Assembly: GCF_018139145.2 (NCBI RefSeq)
Contig: NC_059473.1
Span: forward strand, 65,578,707 to 65,642,706
Direction: 5' to 3'
DNA: 64,000 nt
DNA from: Gymnogyps californianus
Lineage: Eukaryota; Chordata; Aves; Accipitriformes; Cathartidae
Position 1 is the stretch's first letter. Each line of letters begins with the position of its first letter. Shown here piece by piece: positions 12,289 through 24,727 of the stretch. The translations under genes were made by a program, and so were the position numbers. The notes under the pieces are model-generated. The model was not told where the DNA came from and made no database searches. It was given only the letters and a program-made list of their open reading frames with translations.

Positions 12289-12836
12289 TGTTCTGGTTTC
12301 GGCTAGAATAAAGTTAATTTTCTTCCTAGTAGCTGGTATAGTGCTGTGTTTTGGATTTAGGATGAGAATAATGTTGATAACACTCTGATGTTTTAGTTGT
12401 TGCTAAGCAGTGTTTATACTAAGTCAAGGACTTCAGCTTCTCATACTGCCCTGCCAGCGGAGGCTGAGAGTGCACAAGAAGCTGGGAGGGGACACAGCAA
12501 GGACAGCTGACCCAAACAAGCCAAAGGGGGATTCCGTACCATATGACATCATGCCCAGTATATAAACTGGAGAAGTCGGCCAGAGTACACCACAGCTCAG
12601 GGATTGGCTGTGCACCTGTCAGTGGGTGGTGAGCAACTGTATTGTGCATCACTTGTTTTGTATATTCTATTATTATTATTATTATTTTCCCTTCCTTTTC
12701 TGTCCTATTAAACTGTCTTTATCTCAACCGATGAGTTTTACTTTTTTTTTTATTCTCTCCCGCATCCCACTGTGGGGTGGGGAGTGAGCAAGCAGCTGTG
12801 TTGTGCTTAGTTGCTGGCTGGGGTTAAACCACAACA
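12289..12836 (+). mobile_element. Solo LTR of an avian endogenous retrovirus, sense
   Basis: It begins TGTTCTGGTTT and ends AAACCACAACA, with the TG...CA ends of a retroviral LTR. It aligns along its whole length with the LTR at 48395-48977. A TATAAA is at 12561 and an ATTAAA poly(A) signal at 12707, in the order expected of U3 and R. An (ATT)n run at 12669-12687 lies between them. No retroviral genes adjoin it. The 5-base flanks are TACAG and TATGG, three of five identical. The differences would be explained if the original site was TACGG and its CpG decayed separately on each side. That would make this an older insertion than the one in STX7. Confidence 0.9.
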
Positions 12837-15800
12837 TATGGTGACAGTCTTTGTCACCCTTTTGTGACTTGGGCATTAGCAGATGTATAGAGTCTGCTGT
12901 TATTCCCAAGCAAATAGAATTTGAGTGTAATTTTGGCTTGAAGTCGATCTTTTCCCCAGAAAACAACAGAATCGGGTTTTCAGCCCTTATCCTCCATGTG
13001 CTTTGTACTTGGGGAGGAGTACTCGGGAACGAGAGTACTGCTCACACTCAGGTATGTGCCTGTCCTTTCTTTGTTTAGACGTCAGGCTCCAGATGTTATA
13101 AAATATGCTTGCTGACAGCCCATCCCATATTCACCCCACCACACTTTCACACTGAACTGGAGCCTCTAATTGAGGTCCTTGCCAGGCTGAACTCCCTCTG
13201 AAGTCAGTAAAAGTCACTGTCAGAGTTCACATTAGTTACATGCTTAAAATAAGGTTGGCTGACTTGTCATTACTGAATGCAGCTACTGCAGTCTTTTTAT
13301 TGTGAATTGTACCTCTGACTTACCTTTTGCGGTATGGATACAGTGTATACCCTTATTAAAGTCTGACTACCAAAAAGCCACCCACGTGTTCATTCACTTC
13401 TTGGCTTATCGCATCTATATTAGTATGGCATGCCAGCAACAGCTGCTCATTTTCTTTGCTGAAAACTTTTTAATGGATCTGTGATAACACAAATGTTCTA
13501 TTTTGGATCTGGAGAATCCCAATTTCACCCCAACCCTGAAACACTTGAGACAGCAAGGAGCTGGAAGGTCACAGTCTTGTCTGGGGTGGTGTGTAAGGCT
13601 CTCACCTTTCATAATAAGAAACATAAAACCCAAGGTCTTTAAGTTGCTGCAAATACTCTCTCTGTGCACAATTGCCACTAGCTGAACAGCCAGAGCAGGG
13701 CTGGATGCAATAAAGACTTTAGGCACCGAGAAGTTGGATAATACATTGTCCCATATCATTGCTCAATGCATGCCCAGGGAGACCCCTGGACTAAACACGA
13801 GGGCAGCGGGAGCGCTGCTCAGTGAGAGCAAGAAAACTGAGCGGCAGAGTGCTTGTGGCCAGCGGCCCAGCTCTGGAGAGCTGGATCTCTAACACAGCCC
13901 AGCCCTGACCCAGCTGTCGCCTCAGGTGTGTCTAGACTCATCTTAATCTGCTTTTGCTCCTGCAGTGCTTTCCTGGCGGCCAGCTCTCTGGAAGCTCTGG
14001 TGAAGAGGAGGGCAACCTTTGCATGCATTTCACACGACCCCTTACTGGCCAGGGTACCATCTGGGATGCTATCAGGAACTTTCTGCTTCTCCTTTTGGAG
14101 CTGAGCCACATGAAATACACAGTGTTTGGGGGCAATACGGAGAGCCCGCAGTGTGCCGGTGCTGGCAGGGAGAGGGGAGCTCCATGCCAGGTGACGGGTG
14201 ATGCAGCAGAGACGGTGTCGCAACCAGCTGTGCCAGGTCATGTCTGCATGCGGCTCAATGCAGCTTCTTCAGAGAAACTTGCGTGCCATCAGATCTGTCT
14301 TTGTGTTAAAATTAGTCCATGAGGGGTTTTTATTGAAAGCTAACAAATGCTAAATGTCCCTGACATCCAGCAGTGAAACCGTGAGTCAGATGATGGGCCA
14401 CAAAAAATTAGATATAACGCTAGACTTGGAGGCACCTACAGATCCTTTTTAAGTGTCTTCACAATGTTTGCTGCCAGCAGTATTTGCCACTGTACTCAAC
14501 TACTCTGCAGAGTGCGTTTTAATTCCTCCTGTTAGTTACACAAGCATGTGTTAAGTTGATGTTAGATGTCTAATTAAGTCTCTAGGTCCACATTTAGGCA
14601 TTTCTGAAAATTATTCTATATATTAAATGTCTAGCTGGTGACACACGATGCAATTGGAGACATTTTAAGTAATGATTGAATTACTTCATTAACATATAGC
14701 ATAAATCATTCAGAGTCAGCCCAATACATTACATCTCCTACAAAGACAACATTTCTTCCAGACCGCAAATTTTCAGGGAACAATTTTGAGCTATCTGTGA
14801 GGCTTCAGTGTGTCATGTCCTTGTGTGTGTCCAGTGTGTGCCCTTGGACGTTAAAGGAGTATCTATGTAGTCAGTCTTGCTACCCAACTTGCAGCCTGCA
14901 GCTAGATCTTCCTCAGTAGTTCTTCTGGCCAACGGGACTTGCAGATCTGTCAGACGGTGGGATTTGGTTCCTGAAAGACTTTGTGGCATGCCATGCTGTT
15001 CCACCTGCTGTTAAACTTGATGCTGGTGCTAAACTTGGTGCTAAACAAAGCGCTGCTTTGCACAAAACCTAGGGCATCAGAGTAACAGGGATTTTTTTTG
15101 TGGACCACACCTGCTGGTGCACAGGAAAACCTGAGTATCTCTGGTTTTTGCTATAACATATTCATCACATTCAATTCAATGTTTAGACACCATTTATGTT
15201 CAGATGCAAGCACTGCAGATCTCTTCATTTCTTCATCTCCCTAAATACCACGGTAAGTTGTTTTATTTTTTCTGAAACACATGCTCACCCATTAATCTAT
15301 TTTTCCAAACTACACAGCGAACTGTTTTAGCACGAATTCTGGTCTATATCATATCCAGACCGTGTTCTTCTCCTCAGGGCAGCAGCCAGAAGGGTTAGGA
15401 CTTCTTGTACCTTTTTTACTGTGAATGATTCCAGCAAGAGCTAACGTTGCCCTCGGAGGATATATTTCCAATCCTGGATTCAGGAGGGAGTTCAAGCTCC
15501 CACATCCAGGTGGGCACCTCAGTCTGAGAGCACCCCCATGGTCCTCTTCCTTTCTGATACATCCCAGTTTGAACAGGCAGGACAACAAGACACACTTAAG
15601 AACATCCCAGCCAGCTAGTCCACACTCACCTTCCCTCTTGCAATGCCTCTAACAGCAACATTCAGAGCTGTCTTCAAAGCCAGTGATTTTTGTTCAAACA
15701 GTTGCTATATTTTTATTCTTAAATGGTTTGTGGTCAGAATAGTTAAGTTCACTATTATTTTTTTTTTCTTTTGATCTTTTCTGTCACAGTCTAAACTGTG

Positions 15801-17581
15801 AGAAAGGATTTCCTACCCCCTTGTGGAGTCCACAGGCAAAGGCAGCTTTAAAGAAAAAAGTTGACATCTATTATTAAGACAGGGGTAAAAAAAAAAATAA
15901 AGTCAAATCCTTGGGTTGCAAAAACACCAGCTGAAAACTTCTTGAGAAATAGATTGATTTATTTTTGCAAGCTCTGTGCTGATTTTTATTTTATACCTTA
16001 ATACTGCAGAGCACTTAAATACTTAGCATGAAGTCACTGATATAACTATGGTTCTGAAGGCAGGCATGTTCTGGAGGTGAAGAAAGTGAGCAATAATATA
16101 AAACATCCAAATGGCAATTCTCTGGAGACACTGCAGTAGCATTTCCAAAATAAATTCTTCAAGATTTAAATTAAAGGTTTTGCTTTACAGACATTAATTT
16201 TTCTATTCAAAATGAAAATATGCCAAAGAAGTCAGATAAGTTCAGGTAAATTAATGCTCAATAGTCAGCGTCCAATTTTCAGTTATAATGGTTTTTTTTA
16301 CCAAAAAACCCACATTTTAATCAGCTTTAGTGAAAATTTAGTAAATGAAAGTAATTGCTCCAAGAAACTCCTGCCAAAAGGGCATAAACAGCTGTAACTG
16401 TAATATATTAAAATAATTTATTTATTCTTCCATTTACATAACCTAATCAAATCATCTTCCCACTGGCTCGGTTGCCTGTCAGTCTTCATGGCTGCAGCAG
16501 CAACAAAGCATGGATGAAGCATTACAGAGAAAATTGACACAGAAAAGGATGTGCAGTTTCTCAAGAGACAGCCATGAGTCTTTTTAGCTATATATAACCC
16601 AAGAACATTCCAGTTTTCTTGTAAGAAAGGAGGAGTGTTTTCAGTTGTATTTTTAATTACACATTTCCACCAAAACGCAGGATGGAGAAAATCCAAAGCA
16701 GCTTTGGATTTTAATAAGAGAAAGGATATTTAAACACAAAAAAATCAATCTGGCAGTGCTCTGGGGTGTGGATGGGAGCAAGGTGGAGAGAGGCAGGGGA
16801 AGGGAGCCCTCTGAGGCAGGAGGGGAGAGGAAAACAGGCAAATACTTGTTTGACTCTGACTGGGAGCAGCCTTCTCTTGCTCTGTGCCTGCAAGCAGAGG
16901 CTGTAGCTGCAGCAGTTTGCAATCGAGGCCAGCTGGGAGCAGGGCAGCTGGCCTGTGCCACCAGCCCACATCAGCATTTTCATACTGGGCAGCTAGGGAC
17001 ATTTGAGCTCCATCCTGTGCTTGGGATCCTGCCCTCAGACACTTCAATTTCAGAGCCCACGCGTGACCGCAGTATGCTGACACTGCAGGTGGAGCTGACA
17101 TCAGCGGAGCTAAGGGCTAGATTTTGTCCCCTTGTCCTTCAGCTCAGATGCCGAGTGACAGAAGTGACGGTCACAGCACTTGCAACTGTCACATTTCTCT
17201 AGACCCGATGTAACACTGTAATCATGCTGGTTTAAAGATACTTCTCAAGATATAAAGATATGTTTCAAATAAATCAGGAAAGGCAAGATTTGACCCAAAG
17301 AAGGGACTGTGTGCTCAAGAACATCTTTTTCCCAAAAAATCGTTTCCCTACAGATCTTGTTCTTCAATGTTTAAGTAATTTTGTTTTATCCGGTTTTCTT
17401 CTCCAGGACTGGCTGTGTTGCAATACTTTGGCGAATACTTCATGCTGCCAAATCATGACTTCATCCAGCCTCTGGAGCTCACAGCTGATGTAGTATTGCT
17501 TTGACTTTGTTAAGACTTTAGGGCCTAGGAATGCAAGATATAGTTAACAATTTAGGGCCTAGAAATGCAAGGCGTGGGCTT
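12837..17581. other. Intergenic sequence, TAAR2 to the first TAAR relic
   Basis: No gene is recognisable in about 4.7 kb. Two moderately GC-rich patches (about 13.8-14.25 kb and 16.75-17.2 kb) hold open frames of 140 codons (minus) and 148 codons (plus). Neither resembles a known protein nor has a convincing gene structure. A degenerate direct repeat with core AGGGCCTAG at about 17519 and 17553 lies just ahead of the pseudogene. Confidence 0.45.
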
Positions 17582-18530
17582 TGCCCCTGTGCTATGCACA
17601 CGTACACAGGTGGAACCATCCTGTCCAAAACGCGGGGAAATATATCTGCGACTGCTTCCATCCGTCATCTCCAGCAATCCACTCTCCCATCAAGTTTCTG
17701 GTCTGCTCCATGGTCAAAACCGACTTTTCCTCAGTGTCATGTTATGCCCCACAGCACAGCCGGCTCCATCAAATCGTGCTGGTACCTTGGGGCTCTTTCC
17801 TGCAAACTCTACACATCTTGTGATGCAGTTGTGTGCGGCACCTTGCCTTCCTGTCTGATTTCTCTCTCTTGACTGTAATTATACCGTCTTTGACCCATTG
17901 CATTACATCACCAAAATGACCATCCCTACGATAGAAGTAATTTTCTTAGATAACTAGTCAATTTTATTCTTGTTCACCTTTAGCATGGTTTTCTCAGGGT
18001 TAAATACTGACATTATTGGAGAATAGATGGCACCCACTGCCTGCAGCCGTTTCTGTGTTTCTTTCATACTAACAAATGCTGAGGAGTGCTGGCTTCTCCT
18101 TCTCCCTTTGCTTCCTCTTTTCCAGGCACAGTGATGGCAGAGATACAAGTCCACATATTTTCTGTAGCAAAAAAAAATTGCAGAAAAATTACTAAAATTC
18201 TCCACTTGTCATAACAATCAGAATTCCTTCAAAACCAGAACAAAGTAACAGAAACACCATGTGTAATCATGGAAATTTGGGGGTTTTTTTGATTGATTGG
18301 TTGGTTGGTTTTGTTGTTGTTCTTGGCTGCCTTTCTCACAATAGTTGATCTTCTATTAACTTCTCAGCACCTAAGGGCTTGTGCGATGCCACCTTCTGGC
18401 TGGATTATTTCAGCTCTGCCTGCAGCCCTATCATTTCTGGTTTGTTTCATTTGTTTCAAATGAACAGATGTTTATCATTTGTTTCAAAAAACCTTTGAAA
18501 ATGGTCATTGCAGGTGCAATATTCATACTC
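17582..18530 (+). pseudogene. Decayed TAAR pseudogene, TAAR3/TAAR4 position
   Basis: Pieces of a TAAR can be read in order across three frames. Helix 1 (GTILSKTRGNISATASIRH, about 17603-17660) is followed by a frameshift to HSPIKFLVCSMVKTDF (helix 2). After another shift comes IKSCWYLGALSCKLYTSCD, which keeps the helix 3 aspartate. DPLHYITKMTIP follows the remnant of the DRY region at about 17870-17930. VFSGLNTDIIGE then a stop and CSRFC (about 17984-18060) correspond to extracellular loop 2. IQVHIFSVAKK (about 18140-18175) is the end of helix 5. Helix 6 is replaced by a low-complexity (GGTT)n run. DYFSSACSPIISGLF is helix 7, and PLKMVIAGAIF is the start of the tail. The tail and loop 2 remind me most of mammalian TAAR4, but I recall those sequences imperfectly. 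It cannot encode a receptor. Confidence 0.9.
18281..18326. repeat. Low-complexity G/T run inside the pseudogene
   Basis: Poly-T followed by repeated GATT, GGTT and GTT units. It sits where helix 6 of the decayed receptor should be, so it has probably overwritten or expanded within that segment. Confidence 0.85.
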
Positions 18531-21500
18531 TGCTATTTTCAGTGTATTCTACTGCCTTCCTGTAAAAACTTGGTTAACTAGTCACATTCTTTATAAATGA
18601 ATTAGCAACTCCTGGAATTACTTTCAGAAAACTTTCCAAATATTTATATGGGGTCTTTCATCTTTACAGCATTTGCATATACTGTCAAATACAATAATAG
18701 GTAACCTATGGGTGGACTTACATTCAGCAAGATAATACAATATCCTAAGAAATGCTGTGTCCGGATGCTAGGAAAGGCCCAGCACACTGACAACATATAC
18801 AGGATACATTATCCAGATTCTCTGCTGTGCGCACAGAGGCACAAGCTACGTGGCCATGACACTGAAGAACCATTGTGTCCAAGGGCCAGCGTGAACTCTC
18901 ATGTTTAAGCCGCATGAAGTAATTATTTAGATATCATTGTCTGAAAATTAGAACCCTAGTCATCCCAATCTATTAGCCAAACTTTCCAAATGATCCAGGG
19001 GAGCAGAATGGAGCCAAAACACTTTTTCCAGCTGAAAACACTCCGTCATCTTTATCTACTCACAGGACTCCAGACACAGTCTTACAAGCGCTGGTAAACC
19101 AACCTCAGCCTGCTTTTAGAAATGTAATTTTTCATTCTGTAACTGAAAAATATTTTAAATGTGGGTTGATTTAGGGTATGATGGTCTAGCCTCTGAACAA
19201 CTGCCTCTCTCTCCATGTGCTGTGCTGCACTGCACTACTTATGAAAATAAGTTATCATCAAAATAGTCATCTATGAAGGTGGCTACATTCCCTCAGAGGA
19301 ATTAAAGGTTAGATTTTAAAAAAGGGAGTAAATCAAATATAAATTTAAAAAAACCATCATATTTGTCAAAGGTTTCATGAGCAAAGCTTCAGTTCTGTCT
19401 TCCCAGTGGTTACTGCACTGTGCCCCTTCCCCACAGCCAGGATGCCAAAGTGATGGTCGGGTGCTGCCATGCAGCTGCTCTGTTGTGTGAGTACAAAAGG
19501 AGCATGCTCCTATTTGGTGATGCAGGACATTCCAGCACATCTGGCTTTTCTAATATTATTATGGGCAGAAAAGTGACAATTTTATTCCTCCTTGTGCCAA
19601 TTTAGCAGAAATCAATATCTCATTCAAGTAATGCTACCAGCAGTGCAACATTGCCAGGTCAGACAGGAGGAAAATGTGTTTCCCAGGGTTTGAAAGTGGT
19701 GTTTGATGCCCTGGACCAGAACATCCCCTCTAGTCTCGCAGGCCCCACACCAGCCGAGCAAGGAAGAAATTGTGGGCAATTATATTGGCCACTTCTGCTT
19801 CCTTTGGTGGAGATTGCAGGAAGTGAGTGATATCTGCCCAGCCTGGGATCAGCGGTCTGGCTGCAGGTCAGTGCTGTGCAGGTGCCTCGAACCAGCACAA
19901 GATGGGCGATGGGGAGGCCTGCTTTAACCTGCCATGTGCTCTCCTGCTCTTTGCCCAGGGGAGTTTGGCCACCTCTGCCCACTTTGTGCCACTAAAAAAT
20001 TGCCCAGTATAAAAAGCAGCTTTGCACGGGCCACATCCAGATGGTTGCAGGCCACTTGATGCTTTTCACAGGCTGGACTACTTGGTGGCTTGTATTTCAG
20101 TATTAACTCTTTGTTCATTTTGTTCTGCCAGTTCTGTGCAGTACAACACCTTACTTCTCCCTCTCCCTTCCTTTTTTACCAGCTTAAAATATCTTAAGTT
20201 TCTAATTTTTCTTCTGAAATGTGAATTAACAGGCCCTGTTAACATATTGCTTGTTTTGGTTAGATTATTCCCAGTTGACATGTGTTTTGCTCGCTGCGAA
20301 CAGCAAAGGGAATCGGGAGCTCTGGGAAAGGGCTGTATCGGTTGTACCTGCAGCCCTCTTCTGCAGTCTTGGGATTACCTTTAACACCTGTTATTAATTA
20401 ATTCTTCTGCAGAGAACTCTGGAACCAGAGTATGTCACATTCAACTTTTTTCTGCATGTATTTTGACTTTTTCTGTCATATCTTTTGCAATTCCTCTGCT
20501 GCATCACTAAACACTGAGTTCACTAAAAACTGCACTTTGGGGTCACATTCAGAAAAAAGTTTGGACAGAAAAAAATGATGAGAGGGAATGTTTTGAAGAC
20601 GATGAACTGTTGGGATTTTTCACTTTATTATGATAGTAATAATTTCAAATTTGACATAAATGGAAAAAAAGGAGACAATAGAAGGATAGCAAGATCAATA
20701 AACTGAAAGAAAAACATTTTATTTGGGGTTAAGACAATCCTAGACTGAAACAAATATACGAGTTATTTATTTCAAACAAAACAGGTAAAATGTTTGAAAT
20801 TATTAATTCTTTTTATTAACTTCCTGAACTAAATTATCCTTTTTTTACTCCTTCTCTTATCCACAATTTCCTCAGGTTTAATCCTTCAGCTGACTAATTT
20901 GGACAAAGACACTACAGATGGGGACAACACCAGTGAGTTCTTCCCTCTCCATCTTCACTTCCACTTTTAACACGGTTTAAGCTGCCACAGCTAACTTACA
21001 GAGGTACTGCTTCTAAAACTGCTCATATAGGTGTGTCCTATATGAACGCTTGAATGGACAGAACACAGACCAGTGTAACCAAGAGCAGAAAAACATAAAA
21101 GCAAAAGTTACATAAAACTGCGATGCATCAGGTGGAACAATTTCTTGTGAGTGCTGTGGACAAGAATTTTCCATAGTTACAAAACTGAAGGCCAAATGCT
21201 GCTACTTGTGTAAGAAATATGAAGAAAAAAGACATACCATGCCCTATGGAGACCCCCTGTCTGCACGGAGCTAGAGTGCGCTACACCTAGCAGAATTTTA
21301 AGCTGGACGGGGTGTTCACTCTACAAACATTTCTGCCACTCTGCAGTAATGATAAAACACTCATATATGATACACCGACTTCTTCAGAGATGATCACAGC
21401 TCACTGCTACAAGGGAGAGCAAAAGGCTGCACTACAGGCTATACGGCTGTAATACACGTGACGGAAGATGTGAGGTTTAGGTTCGCTAGCTCAATGTAGG

Positions 21501-24500
21501 TCATCTTAGTAAGTCCATAGACTTCTCATACTATTATATTCTATTTAGGCATCCCATACTGACTCTTTTGGAAGCTGTGAGGAAAAATTTCACAGCAAAG
21601 GGGCACTGATGATGGCCCTCTTAGAAAGTTCGTAATCCTTTGAAACTGTCTTGTTCTATTTTAAGGAACTCAGACTCAGAGGTTACTTAGTGGAATGTAG
21701 ATCTTAGAGGTTATGTGCAGCAGTTTCAATAAAAAAAGATATTGACTATGCATGTCTTCACTGCAGATCGAACCATATCAGACAGCACACTTATCCTTCT
21801 ATTTTTTTTGTGTGTTTTCCTGTAGATTACTAGGCTGCATAGTACATTCAACAAAAGTTCATTTTGAGACTATATCCAGCAATTTTGTCTGAAGAAGGAA
21901 GGGTAAAGAGAAGGAACATCTTGAGTATGATTGGCATTTTTTATTTTATGATAGCATTCTTACTTTCGAAGTTGATACACGTTAAAAAGCTCTTCTTGTT
22001 CCAAAGTATAAAGACCTACATTGTCACTATTTGAGCCTTCTCTTAACCATGAACTGATCTCTTTTCCCATGACCAGATGAGAAGAGAGGGGAAAAAATGC
22101 AAAGCGATTCCAACAAGTAATGTGTGCAGGAAGGGTGAGTTGAGATTGTTTTGTTACATGTTGTTCCCCTTAGAGGTGGTGATAATCACTTCAGAAGCAT
22201 CACGATAGCAAGCTAGCTAGACAGGGTAAGTATTTTGACAAGGACGTGATTTTACTTGGAATTTGAATGAAAAAATACTTGGATGAGAATGATAATTTAT
22301 TGCATATAAAATACAGGAAGAATGAAAACTAATGAAAATGTCAGAGCATCAAAGACACAAAACCTATTGTTAATATCAAGAGCTATCCAAAAGCCTCTGA
22401 CAATCTTAATATAAATGATCACTTATTAAAATGTGGAAATAGGAAAAGGAGAAACAAATCTCTTTGAAGTTTTACGGCAAGTCTCCAGCTAAGCACAGTG
22501 TTTCATAGAACTATGCCCAATTTATACCTTTTTGCACTGGGATTTTTGATAGTGTGGAAATGTCACCTTAAGTTGCTGTTGAAGCAAAACTGAAAAAAAA
22601 AAAAAATCCTGCTCTTGTAGGAATTTTTAAATCCCTGTAGTAATAGCTGCTACTCGTGTCCTGACATAAAACAGAATGATATGGAAACTGATGCTGACTT
22701 TAGCTCTTTCTTGTATTAAAAATTCAGTCTAAACAATTGCCTCAGCCTTATTCTAAGTCTCTCTGCTGGGCGTCAGCAGCCTTTGGCACAGAATGCCTCA
22801 AAAACATTAAGAGGGAGGGGAGGGGAGCTGGGCAGCAGGCAACTTCTTAACTGAAGAAACTCAAAGTAGGGAAGACAAAGGATGGAGGTCATATTGGAGG
22901 GCTTGTAAAAAATTAATTGCAGAGCAGAGAAGAAGAAGACAAGCTCTGAGAGATGTACCATCAGAGTCCCTTAAGGAGCTGGTATGAGCTTGCCCTGACT
23001 GAGCAGCAGACAGGAGTGGAGGATCTGAGCACCGGGAAAACTTTCACTGAGAACTGAGAAGCTTGTTTTAAAACACCGTATCCTGTCTAGGATGAAAAAT
23101 CCAGGACTTTCCTGAGTGATATTTGTCTCTGTAATGTCCACATTAAAACAGATCATTTCACTGCATCAAAGAAATATCACAAAATCATCCAGGAGTGAAG
23201 GCTGCTGTACCCACCTCTTCTGCCAGCTTATACTGTGGGATAGAAATGAGGATTGCTATGGGGGAAGCAAGGAAAATCCAGAGGTACCAGATGTACCTCC
23301 TTCTGGAGTGAAAGACATGGTTTTGGGGAGACTGAGGCTCAGGAGCAGGCAAGGGAGGCCTCCATGAGGTGAGGGCCACTGACGCCCCAAAATGAGCTGG
23401 CTTTAGCTGCATCTTCTTGTAGGAACACCCGAAGAAAGAAAATTCACAGCAAACTCTGATATAAATCTTCAGAGATTCAACAGCAGCTGAGCACATGTGC
23501 ATTTAAACTTCTTAGAAAATGGCAATTTTTGCCAAATACATAACAGTCTCTCTATGCCCCTAAGGTATATCAGTCACCTACAGGGACTCTCTCCATCTGG
23601 TTTATATAACAACTCACGCTTTCCACTCAGGCAGTAGACATGTACTTAGAAAAAGATTTCAGTGCACTGCAGTACAGCTCCCATTCTACAAAAACAGATA
23701 TTTTACTGTAAGTATTCCTGATTTAAAAGTTTATGGAAATACAACTAAGAGAGATTTGCTATTATGTTTTGTTGCTGCTGGGAAGGATGGGAAAGGTGGG
23801 AATAATTTCCAGCTATTATACCAGTTACTTCAAGAACAAAAATACCTATAGAAAAATGTCACGTATTTAACTGTAGTTGTCTTCAGTTATCTGATTTATT
23901 AAAAAGACTACTGGAATAATCCATTATAATCCATTAATTTTGTATATTTCTTACAGTTCAAATTAAAAATTAAATAACTTAAAACTTAAATAGCAATTTC
24001 ATAACTAAAAAGCAGGGGCAATCTTTAGGGCATATAACAATATTTCTGTCTGCCTTGCTGAATATTTATGTCATCAACACAATGGATATCCTTATATATC
24101 TCTATAGCCAGAACACTATAAAATGAGCAACTTGCCCTGGGGGGTTTTCCTTTGCAATCAGATATAAACTTGTTTCAGAATAATCACTTCACAGCTTCTA
24201 CTTAACAAAAAGAATCATAACTAAAGTGGAACTTCATTTCCAGGGAAATTCACAAGAACCAGTGTAACATTATACTAGAGTCAGCTTTCAAATCCCTTAA
24301 GGAGCTTTGGCTTGCAACGCCTGTTACTCAGCACTGGTTTTCCTTCTAAGGCAGACCTCTTTATTGACTGCTTGCCCACACACCTCTGGATTTGCTGCAT
24401 TTTCTGCACTATTCACGGTATTGGCTGAAAGAAAACCAAAATATGATATAAAAAATGATGCCACAAAAATTGAATACACTGATCTGGATCTGCTTTATTT

Positions 24501-24601
24501 CAATAGAGATATAAAACAGATTAAATCAGGCTCATTTTTTCACTTGAAATACGGAAACTGTCCAATGGCTTTAATAAAAGTATTTGATTAAAAGTCATCT
24601 C
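18531..24601. other. Intergenic sequence, first TAAR relic to TAAR5
   Basis: About 6 kb without a recognisable gene or repeat family on either strand. Open frames of up to about 107 codons (for example minus strand 19659-19982) have no family resemblance. I looked for further TAAR fragments (the helix 3 SCWYFG, DRY, and helix 7 NPxxY regions) and did not find any here. Confidence 0.45.
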
Positions 24602-24637
24602 TCCTTCTAACCTGCCTTTTTATTACCTTTTTTTCAG
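24602..24637 (+). promoter_or_regulatory. Candidate 3' splice site upstream of TAAR5
   Basis: A pyrimidine-rich tract ends TTTTTTTCAG at 24637, 90 bases before the TAAR5 ATG. It is the strongest acceptor-like sequence near the gene and suggests an untranslated 5' exon spliced to a coding exon starting at 24638. No ATG lies between 24638 and the chosen start, which fits. Confidence 0.45.
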
Positions 24638-24727
24638 GTTAGTCATTTGGCACCTCTGCTGGAAGGTGAATCCTTTTCCAGGCTTGTGGCAAAGCCGGGG
24701 GAGGCAGTGGGACCTGGGCAGGCTGGC

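Noticed and set aside
13819..14241. 140-codon minus-strand open frame
   Set aside because: It resembles no protein I know. The opposite strand is equally open, so it is best read as chance.
16756..17202. 148-codon plus-strand open frame
   Set aside because: It lies in a moderately GC-rich patch with competing minus-strand frames, and has no recognisable domain and no gene context.
24647..24727. N-terminal extension of the TAAR5 frame
   Set aside because: The extended frame begins with TTG, not ATG. The ATG at 24728 has a strong context and gives the expected length.
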